Positions 11,738-24,166 are shown, counted from the stretch's first letter. The stretch: 64,000 nucleotides of DNA from Aaosphaeria pasadenensis (GCA_022813625.1 JAKLMB010000009.1:434001-498000), one strand, 5' to 3'. Notes: generated by a model from the letters alone, not told the origin. Program-made: numbers and translations.

Positions 11738-11754
11738 TTTTTTGCTGTTTTTTT
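11738..11754 (+). terminator. Pol III terminator of tRNA-Gly
   Basis: Two runs of six and seven T residues begin 18 nt after the tRNA 3' end, the normal signal for RNA polymerase III release. Confidence 0.75.
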
Positions 11755-13289
11755 GGTCCTGGGGGTGGTGGTGGAGGGAGAGAAAGGGGGGGAGGGAGGC
11801 GGGGGTGGAGAATGTGCTGGGGACGGAGGGACGGTTCTTTTTTAGATGAGGAATAGAGGGGAAGGAGAGGGTAGATAGATGATAGAGAGTTTAAGACAAG
11901 GAAAGAGAGAGTTTGTTAGTTGAGACTCGGGAATGATGATGGATGGATGCTTGTGGTGGTGATGTCGTTGTCGTCTATCAATGGAATGATAGATACTTAC
12001 TACCTACCTACCTAAAGGACCAACTAACTTCTCGAACATACATAGACACTCTTTTTCATCTCTATGTATGGATGGATGGAGAGTTCTTCGCCTGCTTGAT
12101 CAATTCATCATCTATGTATATATATCAATGGCAACTAACGACCAAGTAACAAGCTACCCATCACCCACCCTTTTCGACCAGGGGAAGAAAGAAAAGAGAA
12201 GATAAACGGATGGAATGGAAGGTAGTCTGTCTAATCGAGATCAGTTAGACGGGAATAGGTTGACGGTTGACATGAATGGACAAGACGGGACACAATTAGT
12301 GAATGTACGTAAATGCACGCCACCGATTGAATCAGATAGACTGTGGGTAAGAAGATATCGATGTGCCGGAGAAGTACCAATTTGCAGTACTAGAAAGATG
12401 GCAGATGTACAGAGGGTTGGCACGTCGCGCTGGCCCTCTGCAAGTATTTTATGCCCATCACGGCGTATTCGCGAAGTTTCAAGACTGTTTCTTAGCTACA
12501 GTGTACTCTGGACTAGATAATACTCTAGGTATAGAAGATAGATGAAGCTAGCAGGTGGCCAGCCGACGTGCAAACCCTGTACGACTGCGTACATGATTTC
12601 ATACTCTCATTCGCTGGTTTCGATGCGATCTCTTCATGACGAACGAGTACTTGCTGTCGTGGGAGTGCTCTTTTTACAGATGTACTTGTAGAACAATTCA
12701 TATAAGTATTCATCAACAGTTTTGTTTCAAAGTTACTTTTAGAGGAGAAATAGATAATCTGTGATCATGTGGTACGAGGTAAAATCAGCCATTGCGGAGG
12801 AACTAGCTGCATATCAGATGCATACACATGAATCTGCCTCACAGCTAGGCAAACGGACTGCCTTCCCACATGCTCCCCCTCCCTTACTCTCAAACCCCTC
12901 GTATTTCCAGAAATCAACTATACACACACTTTTTACAAGTGTGAGGGGGAGGAAAGCGGAGGCACGTCTGGGAACCAGCCGATGTGCCATCTATCTTTCT
13001 GTCGTACTGTGCTGCAGTTCAATCTCGCGATGGCCTCGGAAAGATGACTACAGATGACGTACGTCTCTATGGAGCTGAAGATATGTGTGTGATTGCGTGG
13101 TATAATGTGTGAGAAAGATGGATTGAGGCTGTGTCGGAAGTAGAAATAAGCAAGTTGGTTTGTGACCATCAACTACGCTCTTCTGCTCCATGCGCACAAC
13201 TTCGTTTCTTTTTCCCTTTCCACAAAATATGCCTTACCGAATTAGCGGTCTTGGATCGGGTACGCCACGAGGGCGTATCCAGTCAAGAT
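11755..13289. other. Gene-free region
   Basis: About 1.5 kb without a supportable gene. A G-rich tract follows the tRNA terminator (11757-11830), and TACC repeats occur near 11998-12013. No conserved frame on either strand. Confidence 0.5.
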
Positions 13290-13613
13290 TCAAAGCAGAG
13301 GTGTATTCGTCAAATGACTAGCGTCGCCTAACTGATGGTCGGAATAGGAAAGGAGTGGGAAAGGGCGTATTCGCTTGTTCGGCTGTCTCCCGTGCGCTTC
13401 GATGTCATCCTTCGTGATGTTCTGCTCTTTTCGGATTCTTCGCGATGGGGTTTTGCACTTTTCGACGACGCGCGTTTTGGAGTCAGGACGGGCTGGAGTG
13501 GGTCTTAAGGTTAGGTATTCTATAGGATTTACTGGTCCGAGAGGAGATTTGTTGTTATTGTTGTCGTCGTCGTCTTGGGTGTATATAAAGGGATGTTGTT
13601 GGTCAATTGTCAT
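13290..13613 (-). CDS. Tentative small protein, Asp/Asn-rich
   Basis: An open frame of 107 residues starting at 13613, about 130 bp upstream of and divergent from the RTA1-family gene. It contains a DDDDNNNN run at residues 15-22 that comes from a CGTCGT/TTGTTG-type simple repeat, then a basic stretch ending KRIRPF. I recognise no domain. The simple repeat and the position in a promoter make it quite possible that it is not translated. Confidence 0.2.
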   Translation of the reverse strand: MTIDQQHPFIYTQDDDDNNNNKSPLGPVNPIEYLTLRPTPARPDSKTRVVEKCKTPSRRIRKEQNITKDDIEAHGRQPNKRIRPFPLLSYSDHQLGDASHLTNTPLL

Positions 13614-13742
13614 GAAGAAGAGTTATCGGATACATGAATCTTTGATATATCGGGACTACAGAGCTGCTCCACATTTGCTCGTAACGTTTAGTCTTACAAG
13701 ACAACTTCCTTGAATCCAATTCTCAACAACGATCCTCACACG

Positions 13743-14721
13743 ATGGCCGGTGATTCGATCTACCTCTATTCGCCAAGCACAGCACTTGCTGGGGTCGTCG
13801 CGGCCATCTACTTCATCCCGATGGTCGTCCTGACCTGGCAAACATTTTTCAAATATCGGTCGTGGTTCTTCCTCTGCGTGCATATTGCTGCCGTGCTAGA
13901 GGTTGCAGGTTATATCGCCAGAGTCGTATCGACGAAAAAGCAGTCGGATATCGTATGTGTAAAAGCCATTCCCCTTCCATCGAGACGTTGTCGCTGACAG
14001 GCATGACATTGAAGCCGGCGTATGCAGTTTCTAGCTCCCTCATCGTCATTGCGCCTGTCTTTGTCGCCGCTGGCAACTACCTCCTCATCGGACGCCTGAT
14101 TCGCGCAGTCCTGCCGACCTCCCGACATCGCATTTTCCTGATTCCAGCACGCTTCATCACGCGCACCTTCGTCATCCTCGATATCCTAGCCTTCAACGTC
14201 CAGGTCTCCGGCACCAGCCTGGCCTCGTCTGTAAACTGGGTAGGGGAACTCGCGGAGACAGGAACGAACATAATAATTGGCGGACTCGCGTTGCAGGTTG
14301 CCACATTCTGCTGGTTTCTGTGTATCGCGATTCGGTTCTGGTGGTGTGCGAGGAGGGAGATTGCCGATGATGCACCGGCGGGATGGATCAAAGTGATGCA
14401 GGCTATATGGATCTCGAGCAGTCTGGTCCTCGTAAGTTGCCCGCCTTGACTTAATAGTCTTATCCTATCAGCTAATTGACTGCTCAGCTCCGCTCCATCT
14501 ATCGTCTCATCGAGTTCGGATTAGGCATCGAAGGATATCCATTCACGCACGAGTGGATCTTCTACGTCTTCGAGGCTTTACCGATGCTGCCAGCCATTGC
14601 GGTATTCTGCTTCGTGCACCCTGCGAAGTACCTTGGGAACAACGGACACATTGGCAAAGGTACGAGGCTCGACGAAAGCCAGACGGAACTGCGTCAGGAT
14701 ATGTCTCGGTCGAAGGCGTGA
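13743..14721 (+). CDS. RTA1-family seven-helix membrane protein (three exons)
   Basis: RTA1-like family (Rta1, Rsb1, Rtm1), implicated in lipid export and in resistance to sterol-type toxicants at the plasma membrane. Exons 13743-13952, 14015-14431 and 14488-14721 give 286 residues with about seven hydrophobic helices. Family features: the short YxYxPS-type N terminus (SIYLYSPSTALA), PAYAVSSSLIVIAPVFVAAG matching the conserved third-helix region, and LRSIYRLIEFGLG followed by HEWIFYVFEALPML matching the highly conserved RS.YR..E block and the Glu before the last helix. The first intron most likely ends at an AAG acceptor (14014), because the CAG at 14000 is too close to the branch site and would put a stop in frame. 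Substrate is not predictable from sequence. It converges on an Upc2-like regulator. Confidence 0.87.
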
Positions 14722-15089
14722 AGCAGTCATGGGGATGAAGCCCATGGTAGAGGTGATGATCGTTCAGTAGATGTTGAAGCGGGTTTCCTGTCTCTAAATT
14801 GTCAGATTGTGTGGTTCGGTTATCAAATATAGAAGGAGGTTTTACCTACCTGCCCAAACTGGCAGCTCCGATGATCCTGCCACCTCCATCTTCCAAGCGA
14901 ATGTCGTTGTTATGCTATTAATATGCCGCCGGCTATCTCAATGATATTCTATAGCCCTAGCGCATCATCCGTGGGCTAAACCATCCAGACGACGCGCTAG
15001 GTGGTGATTGTCTAATGAAAGCTAAAAGTAAAATCCATCATCTCCATCCTAACCCTTGATATGTTAAACGAGTGTCTTGGTGCGAACCT
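14722..15089. other. Convergent intergenic region
   Basis: 368 bp between two 3' ends. No open frame or repeat of note. Confidence 0.5.
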
Positions 15090-16665
15090 TCATTCGTATG
15101 TGTAATCCAACTCTCTCGACTGGCCGAGAAATCTCACAAAGGGATATCTCGATACTTCTCTAGGCCATTCCACATGCGTCCTGAGGCTCGACGGCACATT
15201 CTTGTAGATGCACTCGATCCATCCCAAGACTTTCGTTGGCGCATCGATTCCTTGAAACCCTACTCTTTCGAGCACCAGGATCGGGGTTAGGGTGGCCTGG
15301 ATTGCAATGAAATGGGCGAGGAGAATCTGTGCAACATTGTTGTTTGGGTCAATGAATGACTGGAATTCGTCGTGTGTCCACCTGGACGGGGCGTTGTATA
15401 GCAGCACGAAGGTGGTATAAGCTTCCACGGGGTTGCCATAAGCGGCATCGACAGTCTTGACCAGTATCTCCCAGAACGATCTCTCCCACTCGGTCATGTT
15501 GAGAAGCTCAACAGTCTGCAGCGACATATGCGCAGAGTCCAGGTCGTCATGGTTAACGACACCAAGCTGAGACATTCCAAGACGGTTTCTCATCGTTTGG
15601 AGATGTCCATCCTCCCGGAAAGCCTGATCCGGTTAGCGCCAGAAGGTCAGTCAGGTCACCAAGCAAAATGCAATAAAGAGCAATAGCAATACTGACTTCA
15701 AGCACGGAAGGGATGCCACGTACATGGAAGGCTGAATCAACGTCTCTTAACGCGTCGTCTCCTGCTATCAGATTGCAGCCCCTGACCATGGTCAAGAATT
15801 CGAACAACCCATCTTGGAGATGGCTTGATTGGAACGCTAGAGCCAGTGCTGCGCCCATTCGTGCATCGCGTTCGTGCATCGTCTTTGGAGGAACGGAAAG
15901 CGCCTCGTTCAAGGACTTGACCGCCATTATTCGGTGCTGGATCGCCTCTTCTGCCACGCCAGCATTGGAGACAGCATCGAGGTGTGATGCCGCAAGTGCG
16001 AGGATGGAGTGGATTAGATATTCGTACTACGAAATCAGGTCGCATTCGCATAATAAAGAGTTAATCATAGGAATTGAGAGACATACATTGTGGGCAAAGC
16101 TAGGGATTACCGTGATCCAAATCTTGTCAGCACCGACAGGTAGATGAGGATATGCGGTGATGAGGAAATGATGAAAAAGTCTCATATCAGACATGGTCTA
16201 CGGGTGGGAATCAGTCTCTATTGTGTGGTCAAGTATGGATATTGGCTTTCTCACGAATGATCCAGGCATCGACCTCAGATGTACCACCTCTTGTGGACTT
16301 GGAGAGAGCATGCCTCGACTCCCACTCTGAATGATATTCGCTGGGTATTCGCAGTGCAAACCCGCCTTGATGCAGTGGTTGCAATCTGGTCTGGAATTGA
16401 TTGGTTAGCCTGAAGAGACGTGCGATACGTAGAAATGTCTATATCTGGTCACATGCCTGCATTCATTGCACTTGATTCTTCTTCTTTTACAGTTAAAGCA
16501 TCCGCGGCGACTCTTGGTATGCCCTTTACGGGGAATGGGCTTTCGAGGTGCAGGAGGAGCACTCTCGCAAGTCGAAGTTCCTTCTGGAGAATCGCTGGAG
16601 GAAGTTGAGCGGCGACCCATGCTATGCGTAGGCAACAGTAAGGATGGGAGTGGTGGTGGGGACAT
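15090..16665 (-). CDS. Zn(II)2Cys6 transcription factor, Upc2/sterol-uptake type (five exons)
   Basis: Fungal binuclear zinc-cluster regulator. Exons on the minus strand: 16457-16665, 16255-16390, 16087-16197, 15697-16026 and 15090-15623, giving 439 residues (424 if translation starts at the second ATG, 16620). The cluster CFNCKRRRIKCNEC, continued over the first intron by RPDCNHCIKAGLHCEYP, has the six cysteines. Basic residues before it (KGHTKSRRG) are typical. The rest follows the layout of Upc2-like regulators: MRLFHHFLITAYPHL, then WITVIPSFAHN, then LIHSILALAASHLD, with an alpha-helical C-terminal region. In Upc2 that region senses sterol, but ligand binding here is inference. The first intron appears to start with GC (GCATGT) instead of GT, which is the only choice that keeps the zinc cluster in frame. 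Confidence 0.85.
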
Positions 16666-19600
16666 CAGGAGTCAAGAACCGTCGTAACGGGCGAACGGCC
16701 ATCCATGTGGCGATATATACACAAGAACGGAAATGTGGGATACGGTGCTTTACAAGGGCAAGGGATTTGGGGGCTTGAACCAGGGACGTGGAAGTCTTGT
16801 GTCCGTGTAAGTGCGTCTGCGTCTGCGTGGGTTTGAGTGTGAGTGTGAGTGAGCGTGTGTGTGTGTTGTGTTGTGTATAGTTGCAGGGTCTGGATGTTCC
16901 AGTATGATGGGATGGGATGGAAAAGTGTCAAGGGGGGGGGTGGGAAGTAAGTAGGCGGTAGGTGGTAGGTGGTTAGGTGGATGAGTTAAAGGGTACAATC
17001 CACCCCCAAGCGACCAATAACCCCCTCCAACACTCAACATAACCTCCACCCAATTGGCACCCATTGGCACCCATTAGGTCCCATCATCCCGCCCTAATAA
17101 TCCCTTCCCCCCTACCCTTTCCCCTTCCTTACCCTTCACTACCCTGCCCTTATCCTATCCCCATCCCATCCCATGCTCCCCTTCACCATTTTCTCCCATA
17201 TAGGACAGCACTCCAAGAATTGCAGCTGAGTCACATCACTTATTCGTATTTCCCGGCTGTGACGAATAAAGTCATCCCGTCGCTGCACAAATCTCTAACC
17301 CATCCACCAACTCTAGACGACCCTACTCTAGTTCCTGACCAAGAGTCGCAATGGAGTTCACCGGTGACCACTGACAATCCTCACGATGATGGCTGTGCGA
17401 ACAATGTACAAGACCCGTACGTCAACCTGCATCAGCCTGAAGGTGTGCCTCGCACAGAACCAAATGGCTGATTACTTTTCCATTGTACGCGGTCAACTCT
17501 ATTTGGACAGATGTCTGCTTGTATTCGCAAATAGCATCTTCGTACGGTACATCCACCCATCTAGATGCAAGACAGAACTATTCTTGCACTCTCCACTCCC
17601 TCATTCTCTCTCTCTTTCCCTTCCTTCTTCCAGTTGGACCCAACATGCGACGGCACACAGAGTTTCACGATGCGCCATTCTCTTCCAGCCTCAACAATCG
17701 CGGCCCCAACGGTACACACCCCGCGCGCTGTGAACTATTTTGGGCGTGCGGATAGGGTTAAGCATCTAGGCTAGTAGGATAGCAAAATGGACGATGGGCC
17801 GCGGTAGAGCTATGGGGGCAATGATCATCCGTCCACCAAAGGGCGCATTGGTTGCCATAACGTCATGCTCTCTGCGATCCGTCCATTTAGCTGTCACCGC
17901 AAACACTACTGTTTTCAATAATACACCCAGCTGAAAGAAGGAGCTCTTTCGAGATGCACAGTCTTGTCGCAGTGAGTCCGGGGGAACAATTTACCTGAAA
18001 AGCCATTGGCGTTATTACAGGAATGCCCAGGCGGCGCCAAACCGCTATAGGCGTTGATGGCTTGCATACTGTGAAGCTCGACTCCACTGCCGGGCATAGC
18101 AACCCCTCCATACCACACGTGCTTCCGTGTCGGTGGGAGTCCTGTTACTATACTTGGAAACGATACGAGCTTTCCTTCAACCTCACACGCGATCTCACCA
18201 GGTTACCTCACGGCATGGTATCTTCCCGACCACCGTCATCTGGTTCAACGAGGCTTCGGAGCCTATCAGGATCGCCAGTTCGACGACGGGACAACACACA
18301 AAAGTTGACCTATCCACCGAAGATCGCTCTACTACTCCAGATATCACATCTCGGGGCAGGCTCGGTAAGTCTTTTGGAAGGTCATTTGGCAAGTGTCTTG
18401 GAGTCTGGAGTTGGGGTCGAGGCCCTTGGATGAATCTGCTTCGCTGTCTCGATACTGAAGTCTGTGACCATGCTTTCCACCGTCATAGGCGTCGTGAAGA
18501 CGAAATGGGTTTTCGCGTATTAGGCAGTCACCTCAAAACGCAAACCATTACTGAGGCGCCAGCATTTCCAACGTCATTTAACGGCTCGCGAGTGTGACAC
18601 AGCGTCGGAGCCCAGTACCGTAGACGGTCTCCACGGGGGTAGACACACAGTTCAGACCCCTGTGGAATTCTACAGTTATCTAGAATGGGAGCTGTCCCGC
18701 TGCCCGAATGCGCCAAAGTACGAGGCTTTCGAGGGGCGGGATGGCCGAGATCTTGGAATGTTCTTTATGGGGAGAAACAGCAACCAGCATTTGCAGTTTC
18801 GAGGTCGCCGAGGTACTTGAACCCTTCTCTATTTTTGACCCGGTTTTCTGCAAGAGCGTGTTGGAATGAGGTCTTTGGTGCATATTGTCACACACTTTGA
18901 CCCCACCGAAAGTCACAACTCGTTCGGTGCCCCCCCGGGTGCCCGGCCATTTCTTATATTTAACCCTGCGGCTGAAGTCCATTCTTAGAGGACGATCGCT
19001 GGGCTCCTGTCAGTCTAGAATCTCGGCCCGCGACACTGGCTAGTATTGCCAATGGCGATAAGTTCGGTGGAAGGTATTGCCGTAGAGACGCACCTTAATC
19101 CCGTTGCTTGCATGCTTCTAAACGAGAAGCACGGAGTTGGACTTGCATTGGTCTTTGTACGAGGAGACACGTGGGAGATACTTCGCAAGGCGAGATACGA
19201 TGCTGACAGCGGGCTGAGACCGCTGGTGCCGCCTGCATGGGCGGAATCCTGCCGATAGGAGTGGAGGGCTCGCGAGAGATATATCTTCGGATTATCAACA
19301 TCACGAACATTGTCAACTTGACCTCGTGGTCTACAAAGCTTTATTCATCCTACTAACACCTAATTCCGTGATGATGTTCGCTGACTTAGACGATCAAAAC
19401 CCCTTACAGCTTCTGACGGACAGGTACGGTAACATCGCACAGATTTATTCTACAGCCAGTCTCGTTCGACCCCGCAATATAACATCCCTGATCAGGCAGG
19501 AGGTCTATCCGGCTGCACCTCCAATGTGACGTCGTTTGTCTGCTATCCACTGTCGTACGTAGTACTTCCAAATGGCGAGGTACAATGTTTCATCTCGCCG

Positions 19601-19764
19601 TCGTTGTGACTTTTCTTTTCATCTACTCAATGGGCTTCTCCGCTCAAGAACAAACAGTTTGCTATTGGGGATCACCAGCGCATTGAACACTCAAAATTGT
19701 GTGACAAAAACGGCGAAAACTCTCCCAAATCGAAGACTGGATTTTAAGCACCGTCAGCACGACC
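16666..19764. other. Gene-free region
   Basis: About 3.1 kb. Contains TG/GA-rich simple sequence near 16836-16875, a G-run near 16934-16942 and a pyrimidine-rich stretch at about 17090-17200. Frames of up to 156 codons (for example 18127-18597) look random: no conserved motif and no sensible splicing partner. The last few hundred bases are the GH92 promoter. Confidence 0.45.
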
Positions 19765-22221
19765 ATGATGCTCAAGATCAAGCTCTGTCTGGGTCTTTTG
19801 ATGTCCTCACGCCCAATTCTAGGAGTTGCACCTGTGTCACGAGCACCCAAGGATGTGTTGGAATGGGTCAACCCACTAATCGGCAGCAACAGCGGAGGTA
19901 ATGTTTTCGCCGGAGCAACGCTTCCCTACGGCATGGCAAAGGCTGTAGCGGACGTAGACGGAGAAAACACAGGAGGCTTTTCCACGGATGGCAGCAACAT
20001 CACGGGCTTCTCCGCGCTACATGATTCTGGGACTGGAGGTAACCCCAGTCTTGGGAATTTCCCAATCTTCCCTCAAATCTGCGCTGGCGATGATATCAAC
20101 GACTGCTTGTACCCGATTGGAAAGCGTAAGGTCCCATATCGCAATGGTTCCATTAAGGCTGAACCAGGTTACTTTGGTGTCACTTTAGAAAATGGAATCA
20201 AAGCCGATATGACCGTTTCTGAACATGCTGCTCTGTTCCGATTCGACTATTCCGGCACCACTTCCGACAATCAGTCAACAATCCAACCATTGATTCAATT
20301 GGACCTTACCGATCTTTGGCAAAGTCGGCAAAATGCCTCACTAACTGTAGAGGGAAATAGCGAAAGTGGGAGAATCAAAGGCAACGGCACCTTTCTTCCG
20401 AGCTTCGGCGCTGGTTCGTACAAGGCCTTCTTCTGTCTGGACGTGGCGGGCGGCAAAGTGAAAGACTCGGGAGTATGGGTCAATGATCGTGCAGGCACTG
20501 AGCCCAAAGAGCTGTATGTCACAAGAGGCTTCAATCTGTTTTATATCGAAGCTGGAGGTTTCATCCGATTCCAAGAAACGACCGCCATCACCGCACGCAT
20601 GGGTCTCAGCTTTGTTAGCACTGAACAGGCATGCCGAAATGCTGAAAAGGAGATTCCTGGACCGGATTTCGACTTCGACGGCTTGGTCACATCAGCGAAA
20701 GATGCATGGCGTAAGAAATTCACTCCAATCTCCATCGAGACTGGTGGTGTCAATGATACCATGCTTACCAGCTTCTGGAGTGCTATCTACCGCACCATGA
20801 TCTCGCCCCAAGATTACACGGGCGAGAACCCTCATTGGAAGAGCGAGGAGCCGTATTTTGACTCCTTCTACTGTATTTGGGATATGTGGCGTGTTCAACT
20901 ACCTTTCTTAACGATATTGGATCCCGTATCGCAAGGCAAGTTTGTACGAAGTTTGCTCGACACCTACAAACACCGCGGATGGCTGCCAGACTGTATGATG
21001 AGCACGTGTAAAGGCTGGACCCAGGGAGGTTCAGATGCCGATAATGTCATTGCAGACGCATATGTCAAGAATTTAACTGGCATTGATTGGGAGCTTGCAT
21101 ATGAAGCTATGGTAAACGATGCCGAGAATGAACCTCTTGAATGGAGTATAGAAGGCAGAGGAAATCTGGCCAGTTGGAAGAAGCTACACTACGTACCTTA
21201 CCTCGACTTTGATCCAGTTGGTTTTGGTACAAACTCACGCAGTATCTCGCGTACATTGGAATACTCTTACAATGACTTCGGGTTAGCAACCGTTGCTAAA
21301 GGATTAGGGAAGGACACCTACGAGAAATACATTTCGCGCGCTGGCAACTGGCAGAATCTCTTCAAAGAGGACCAGAAATCGATCATCAATGGCACTGACA
21401 CAGGTTTCACGGGTTTCTTCCAGCCGAAGTACCAGAACGGTACATGGGGATATCAAGACCCAATCGCTTGCAGTCCTTTGGCCGGGTGGTGCTCACTGAC
21501 TTCGAATCCATCCGAGACTTTTGAGTCAAGCGCGTGGGAGTATATGTTCTTCGTCCCTCACGATATTGGGAAAGTCATTGAGTTGCTTGGAGGCCCAGAG
21601 ACATTCATCCGCCGACTGGACTGGTTCCACACATCTGGCGTCGCGGACATTGGCAATGAGCCGGTCTTCTTAACTGTTTACATGCCACACTATGCCGGCC
21701 GCCCTGGCTTATCTGCCAAACGAGCACACTCTTGTTAGTATCATAAAAACTTGTTTCAATAAATATTGGGATGCGCTAACCACATGTTCGTAGACATACC
21801 ATCCCGCTTCAACGCCTCGACGAACGGACTTCCAGGAAACGACGACTCGGGCGCCATGGCTTCCTTCACCATATTCGCTAATATTGGCCTCTTTCCCAAC
21901 CCTGGCCAGAACGTCTACTTTATTATCCCGTCCTTTTTCGAATCCATTAGCGTCACAAGTCCTCTCACAAACAATACTGCCACCATCCGCAACATCAACT
22001 TTGACAAGGAGTATAAGAACATATATATCCAGAAGGTCACGCTGAATGGAGAACCGTATACGAAGAATTGGATTGGGCATGAATTCTTCACCGAGGGCTG
22101 GACCTTGGAATTGACGCTCGGCGATGAGGAGAGTGATTGGGGTACTAGGAAGGAAGATCTGCCTCCAAGTTTGTCCGATAAGTTGGCTTCGGAGAGTGGA
22201 GCGAGTGAACTGAGTTGGTGA
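19765..22221 (+). CDS. GH92 alpha-1,2-mannosidase, probably secreted (two exons)
   Basis: Glycoside hydrolase family 92: Ca2+-dependent exo-mannosidases that trim alpha-linked mannose from N-glycans or mannans. Exons 19765-21733 and 21794-22221 give 798 residues, the usual size. The first 20 residues are hydrophobic enough for a signal peptide, though it is not a textbook one. N-terminal domain motifs: VNPLIGSNSGGNVFAGATLP and PYGMAKAVADVD. Catalytic (alpha/alpha)6 domain: WDMWRVQLPFL, GWLPDCMM, RTLEYSYNDFGLA, FVPHDIGKVIELLGG, NEPVFLTVYMPHYAGRPGLS. The second exon carries GLPGNDDSGAMAS, whose Asp pair corresponds to the general base of the family, so the enzyme is inactive unless the intron is removed. 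The junction rebuilds Y in HSYIPSRFN, confirming the splice. It lies tail to tail with a flavin monooxygenase (169 bp). Confidence 0.92.
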
Positions 22222-22389
22222 AGGGTTTGCAATTGTGCTGTAGCTAATTCTATCTGAAACGCTTACATATATCTCAATAAAGGGTCTAATAATACAAATC
22301 TGAAAGTAGGCAGGCGAGAAGATGGTGATCGTGTTGCGATGAATGTCAGGGCTGGTCTCATTACAGCCTTCGGGTTTACCCAAACATGC

Positions 22390-23652
22390 CTACGACTCCC
22401 AATCATAATCGGGAAGATTATACTTATCCTCGCTGAACGAACTTGCGAAGAACTTACCGCCCCATTTCAGGACGCCGCTCCAGGTGACCCAAGCAATAAT
22501 AGTATTCCGTAACCACAGCCCCCAAGCAGTCTGTGGGGCCATCATTTCTCGAATACCCGGGGGACTCTTCTGCATATCATCTAGCAGCGGCTTCATCCGC
22601 TCTTCGTACCGCTGCAGTGCCATTCCGACGTCATCCTTGTGCTGACAAACCGCGCCTGCTAGCATGTACGCGCCTGCCAGAGCGAGACTCGTCCCCGTCC
22701 CCGTAAAACTCGACCCATAGCCTGCATCACCAACGGCGACGAATCGCCCTTTAGATAATCGAGGTAATTTGACTTGGACAAATTCCGAAGCATAGAAATC
22801 CTCCGCCTCCATCATTCCTTTAAGAATCTCGTCGGTCTTCCAGCCTGCGCCCTGGAAGTGCTGATATACGTGTCGCTTCAGCGCCTCGTCCCCTTGTTTG
22901 GACGCCTGGCGGAAAGGTGTCGAATAATCGGGTCCATTCTGGGGGTTGATCGCAATAAGCAAGCCTTGAGTCGTTTTCCCAGACGGACGGGGTCCAATTG
23001 CGAGGAAGCGACCTCCCGGTGTGTTGAAGGATTCTCCCAACCTTCCACCGTTCAGAAGATCCCCGTCGATAGTGAAGTAAGCGCCCCAGGAGTTCATGGG
23101 GGTAATGTGATCGCGAACTCCGCATTCGAAACCCAACGCTCGAGTCCGGGAGGTTGCGCCGTCACAGGCAACGACGAGATCGAAGGTTGAGACTGGTAAA
23201 AGCCCGTTTGCGAACTCGACGGTGACGGGTCCGTTGTCGTTCTGTTGTATGGAAGCGACTTGTTCGCCGAAGACGTATTTGATCCTCTCGTTATCCTTGG
23301 TCATTTCGTACAAGATGTTCGAGAGTTCGCCGCGATAGATTTCGTATTCCGAGACGAGAGTCTGTTCGTTTGGATCTCCGCTCGGTGTCATGGTCCCAAA
23401 AGGTTTTCCACTCGCATCAACCCAGCTGAATCCATCGATCGGTGCTAAGCGAGCTTTGACAGCGGCTTCCATTCCTTTCATCTTTCGCATCACGGTGACG
23501 CCTACATTTCGTATGTCGATGTTCTGCCCGTTCTGACGTAGTGATGGGAATCTTTCGATGATGGTGACATTTGCTCCGGCTTTGGCTAGCCAGTATGCTG
23601 TTGTAGGGCCTGCAATTGAGGCGCCTACGACGAGTATGTTTAATCTTGACAT
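22390..23652 (-). CDS. FAD-dependent monooxygenase, PHBH/UbiH type
   Basis: Single-exon class A flavin hydroxylase of 420 residues. The N-terminal Rossmann motif VVGASIAGPTTAYWLAKAG binds the ADP part of FAD, with an acidic residue at the end of strand 2 (IIERF). The DG motif (VACDGATSRTRALG) and the GD motif (FVAVGDAGYGSSFTGTGTS) are both intact. Such enzymes hydroxylate aromatic or polyketide substrates with NAD(P)H and O2, and a TetX-like or salicylate-type substrate is possible; it cannot be read from sequence. The frame is open 29 codons upstream of the chosen ATG, but MSRLNILVVGA puts the FAD motif at the usual distance from the N terminus. A hydrophobic stretch near the C terminus (about 375-395) may associate with membranes. 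Divergent from a zinc-cluster regulator 514 bp away. Confidence 0.88.
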   Translation of the reverse strand: MSRLNILVVGASIAGPTTAYWLAKAGANVTIIERFPSLRQNGQNIDIRNVGVTVMRKMKGMEAAVKARLAPIDGFSWVDASGKPFGTMTPSGDPNEQTLVSEYEIYRGELSNILYEMTKDNERIKYVFGEQVASIQQNDNGPVTVEFANGLLPVSTFDLVVACDGATSRTRALGFECGVRDHITPMNSWGAYFTIDGDLLNGGRLGESFNTPGGRFLAIGPRPSGKTTQGLLIAINPQNGPDYSTPFRQASKQGDEALKRHVYQHFQGAGWKTDEILKGMMEAEDFYASEFVQVKLPRLSKGRFVAVGDAGYGSSFTGTGTSLALAGAYMLAGAVCQHKDDVGMALQRYEERMKPLLDDMQKSPPGIREMMAPQTAWGLWLRNTIIAWVTWSGVLKWGGKFFASSFSEDKYNLPDYDWES

Positions 23653-24166
23653 TGTATTTGATGAAAGTTGATCAGTGATCGGATGGTAAAAAGGTGGAAC
23701 TTGAGAAAGCTTGGAAGGGCTTAATCGACTTAAGCTCACTTATGTATGTACTAACGAGTGATTTACTTGTCGGTTAGCTTCCTCAACTATCATGTAGGCA
23801 AGAACATCATAAGACGATGATGCATGATAGCAGAATCGACCATGCCTCTTCTATGGGATATATGAGTCATGAGGAATGTAGTGCTGCCTGGAAAGTAGAT
23901 TCATCCTCTCAGATTCGGGTCTGTATAAGAGCCCGCACATGTCAAAGATATCCACTAACCTCAACATTGCACGCCTTGATCTAAACTTGAACATACTCGG
24001 AGTTTTGAAAACCCCGGGCGGGGCCGACCTCCAGTCACGTGCGTCATCACAGTACCATTCGAACGGGCGATAGTTCTATCCGAAACCATCAAACCTCCAT
24101 GTCCAGCATTTGACCTATTGTCACTCCCAAGACTTTCTCGCGCCTGGGCAATCGTCGTCTGTCGGG
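23653..24166. promoter_or_regulatory. Divergent promoter region, monooxygenase/regulator
   Basis: 514 bp between the start codons of the flavin monooxygenase (-) and the Zn2Cys6 regulator (+). Near the middle-right end are a GC-rich block CCCCGGGCGGGGCC (about 24013-24026) and CACGTG-containing sequence (about 24036-24041). Divergent regulator-enzyme pairs sharing such a region are common in fungal pathway clusters. Binding by this regulator is only inference. Confidence 0.45.

Noticed and set aside
16765..16790. B-box-like GGTTCAAGCCC on the minus strand, possible tRNA
   Set aside because: No matching acceptor stem, D arm or A box nearby.
18127..18597. 156-codon plus-strand frame
   Set aside because: No family resemblance, no splice partner, composition like translated random DNA.
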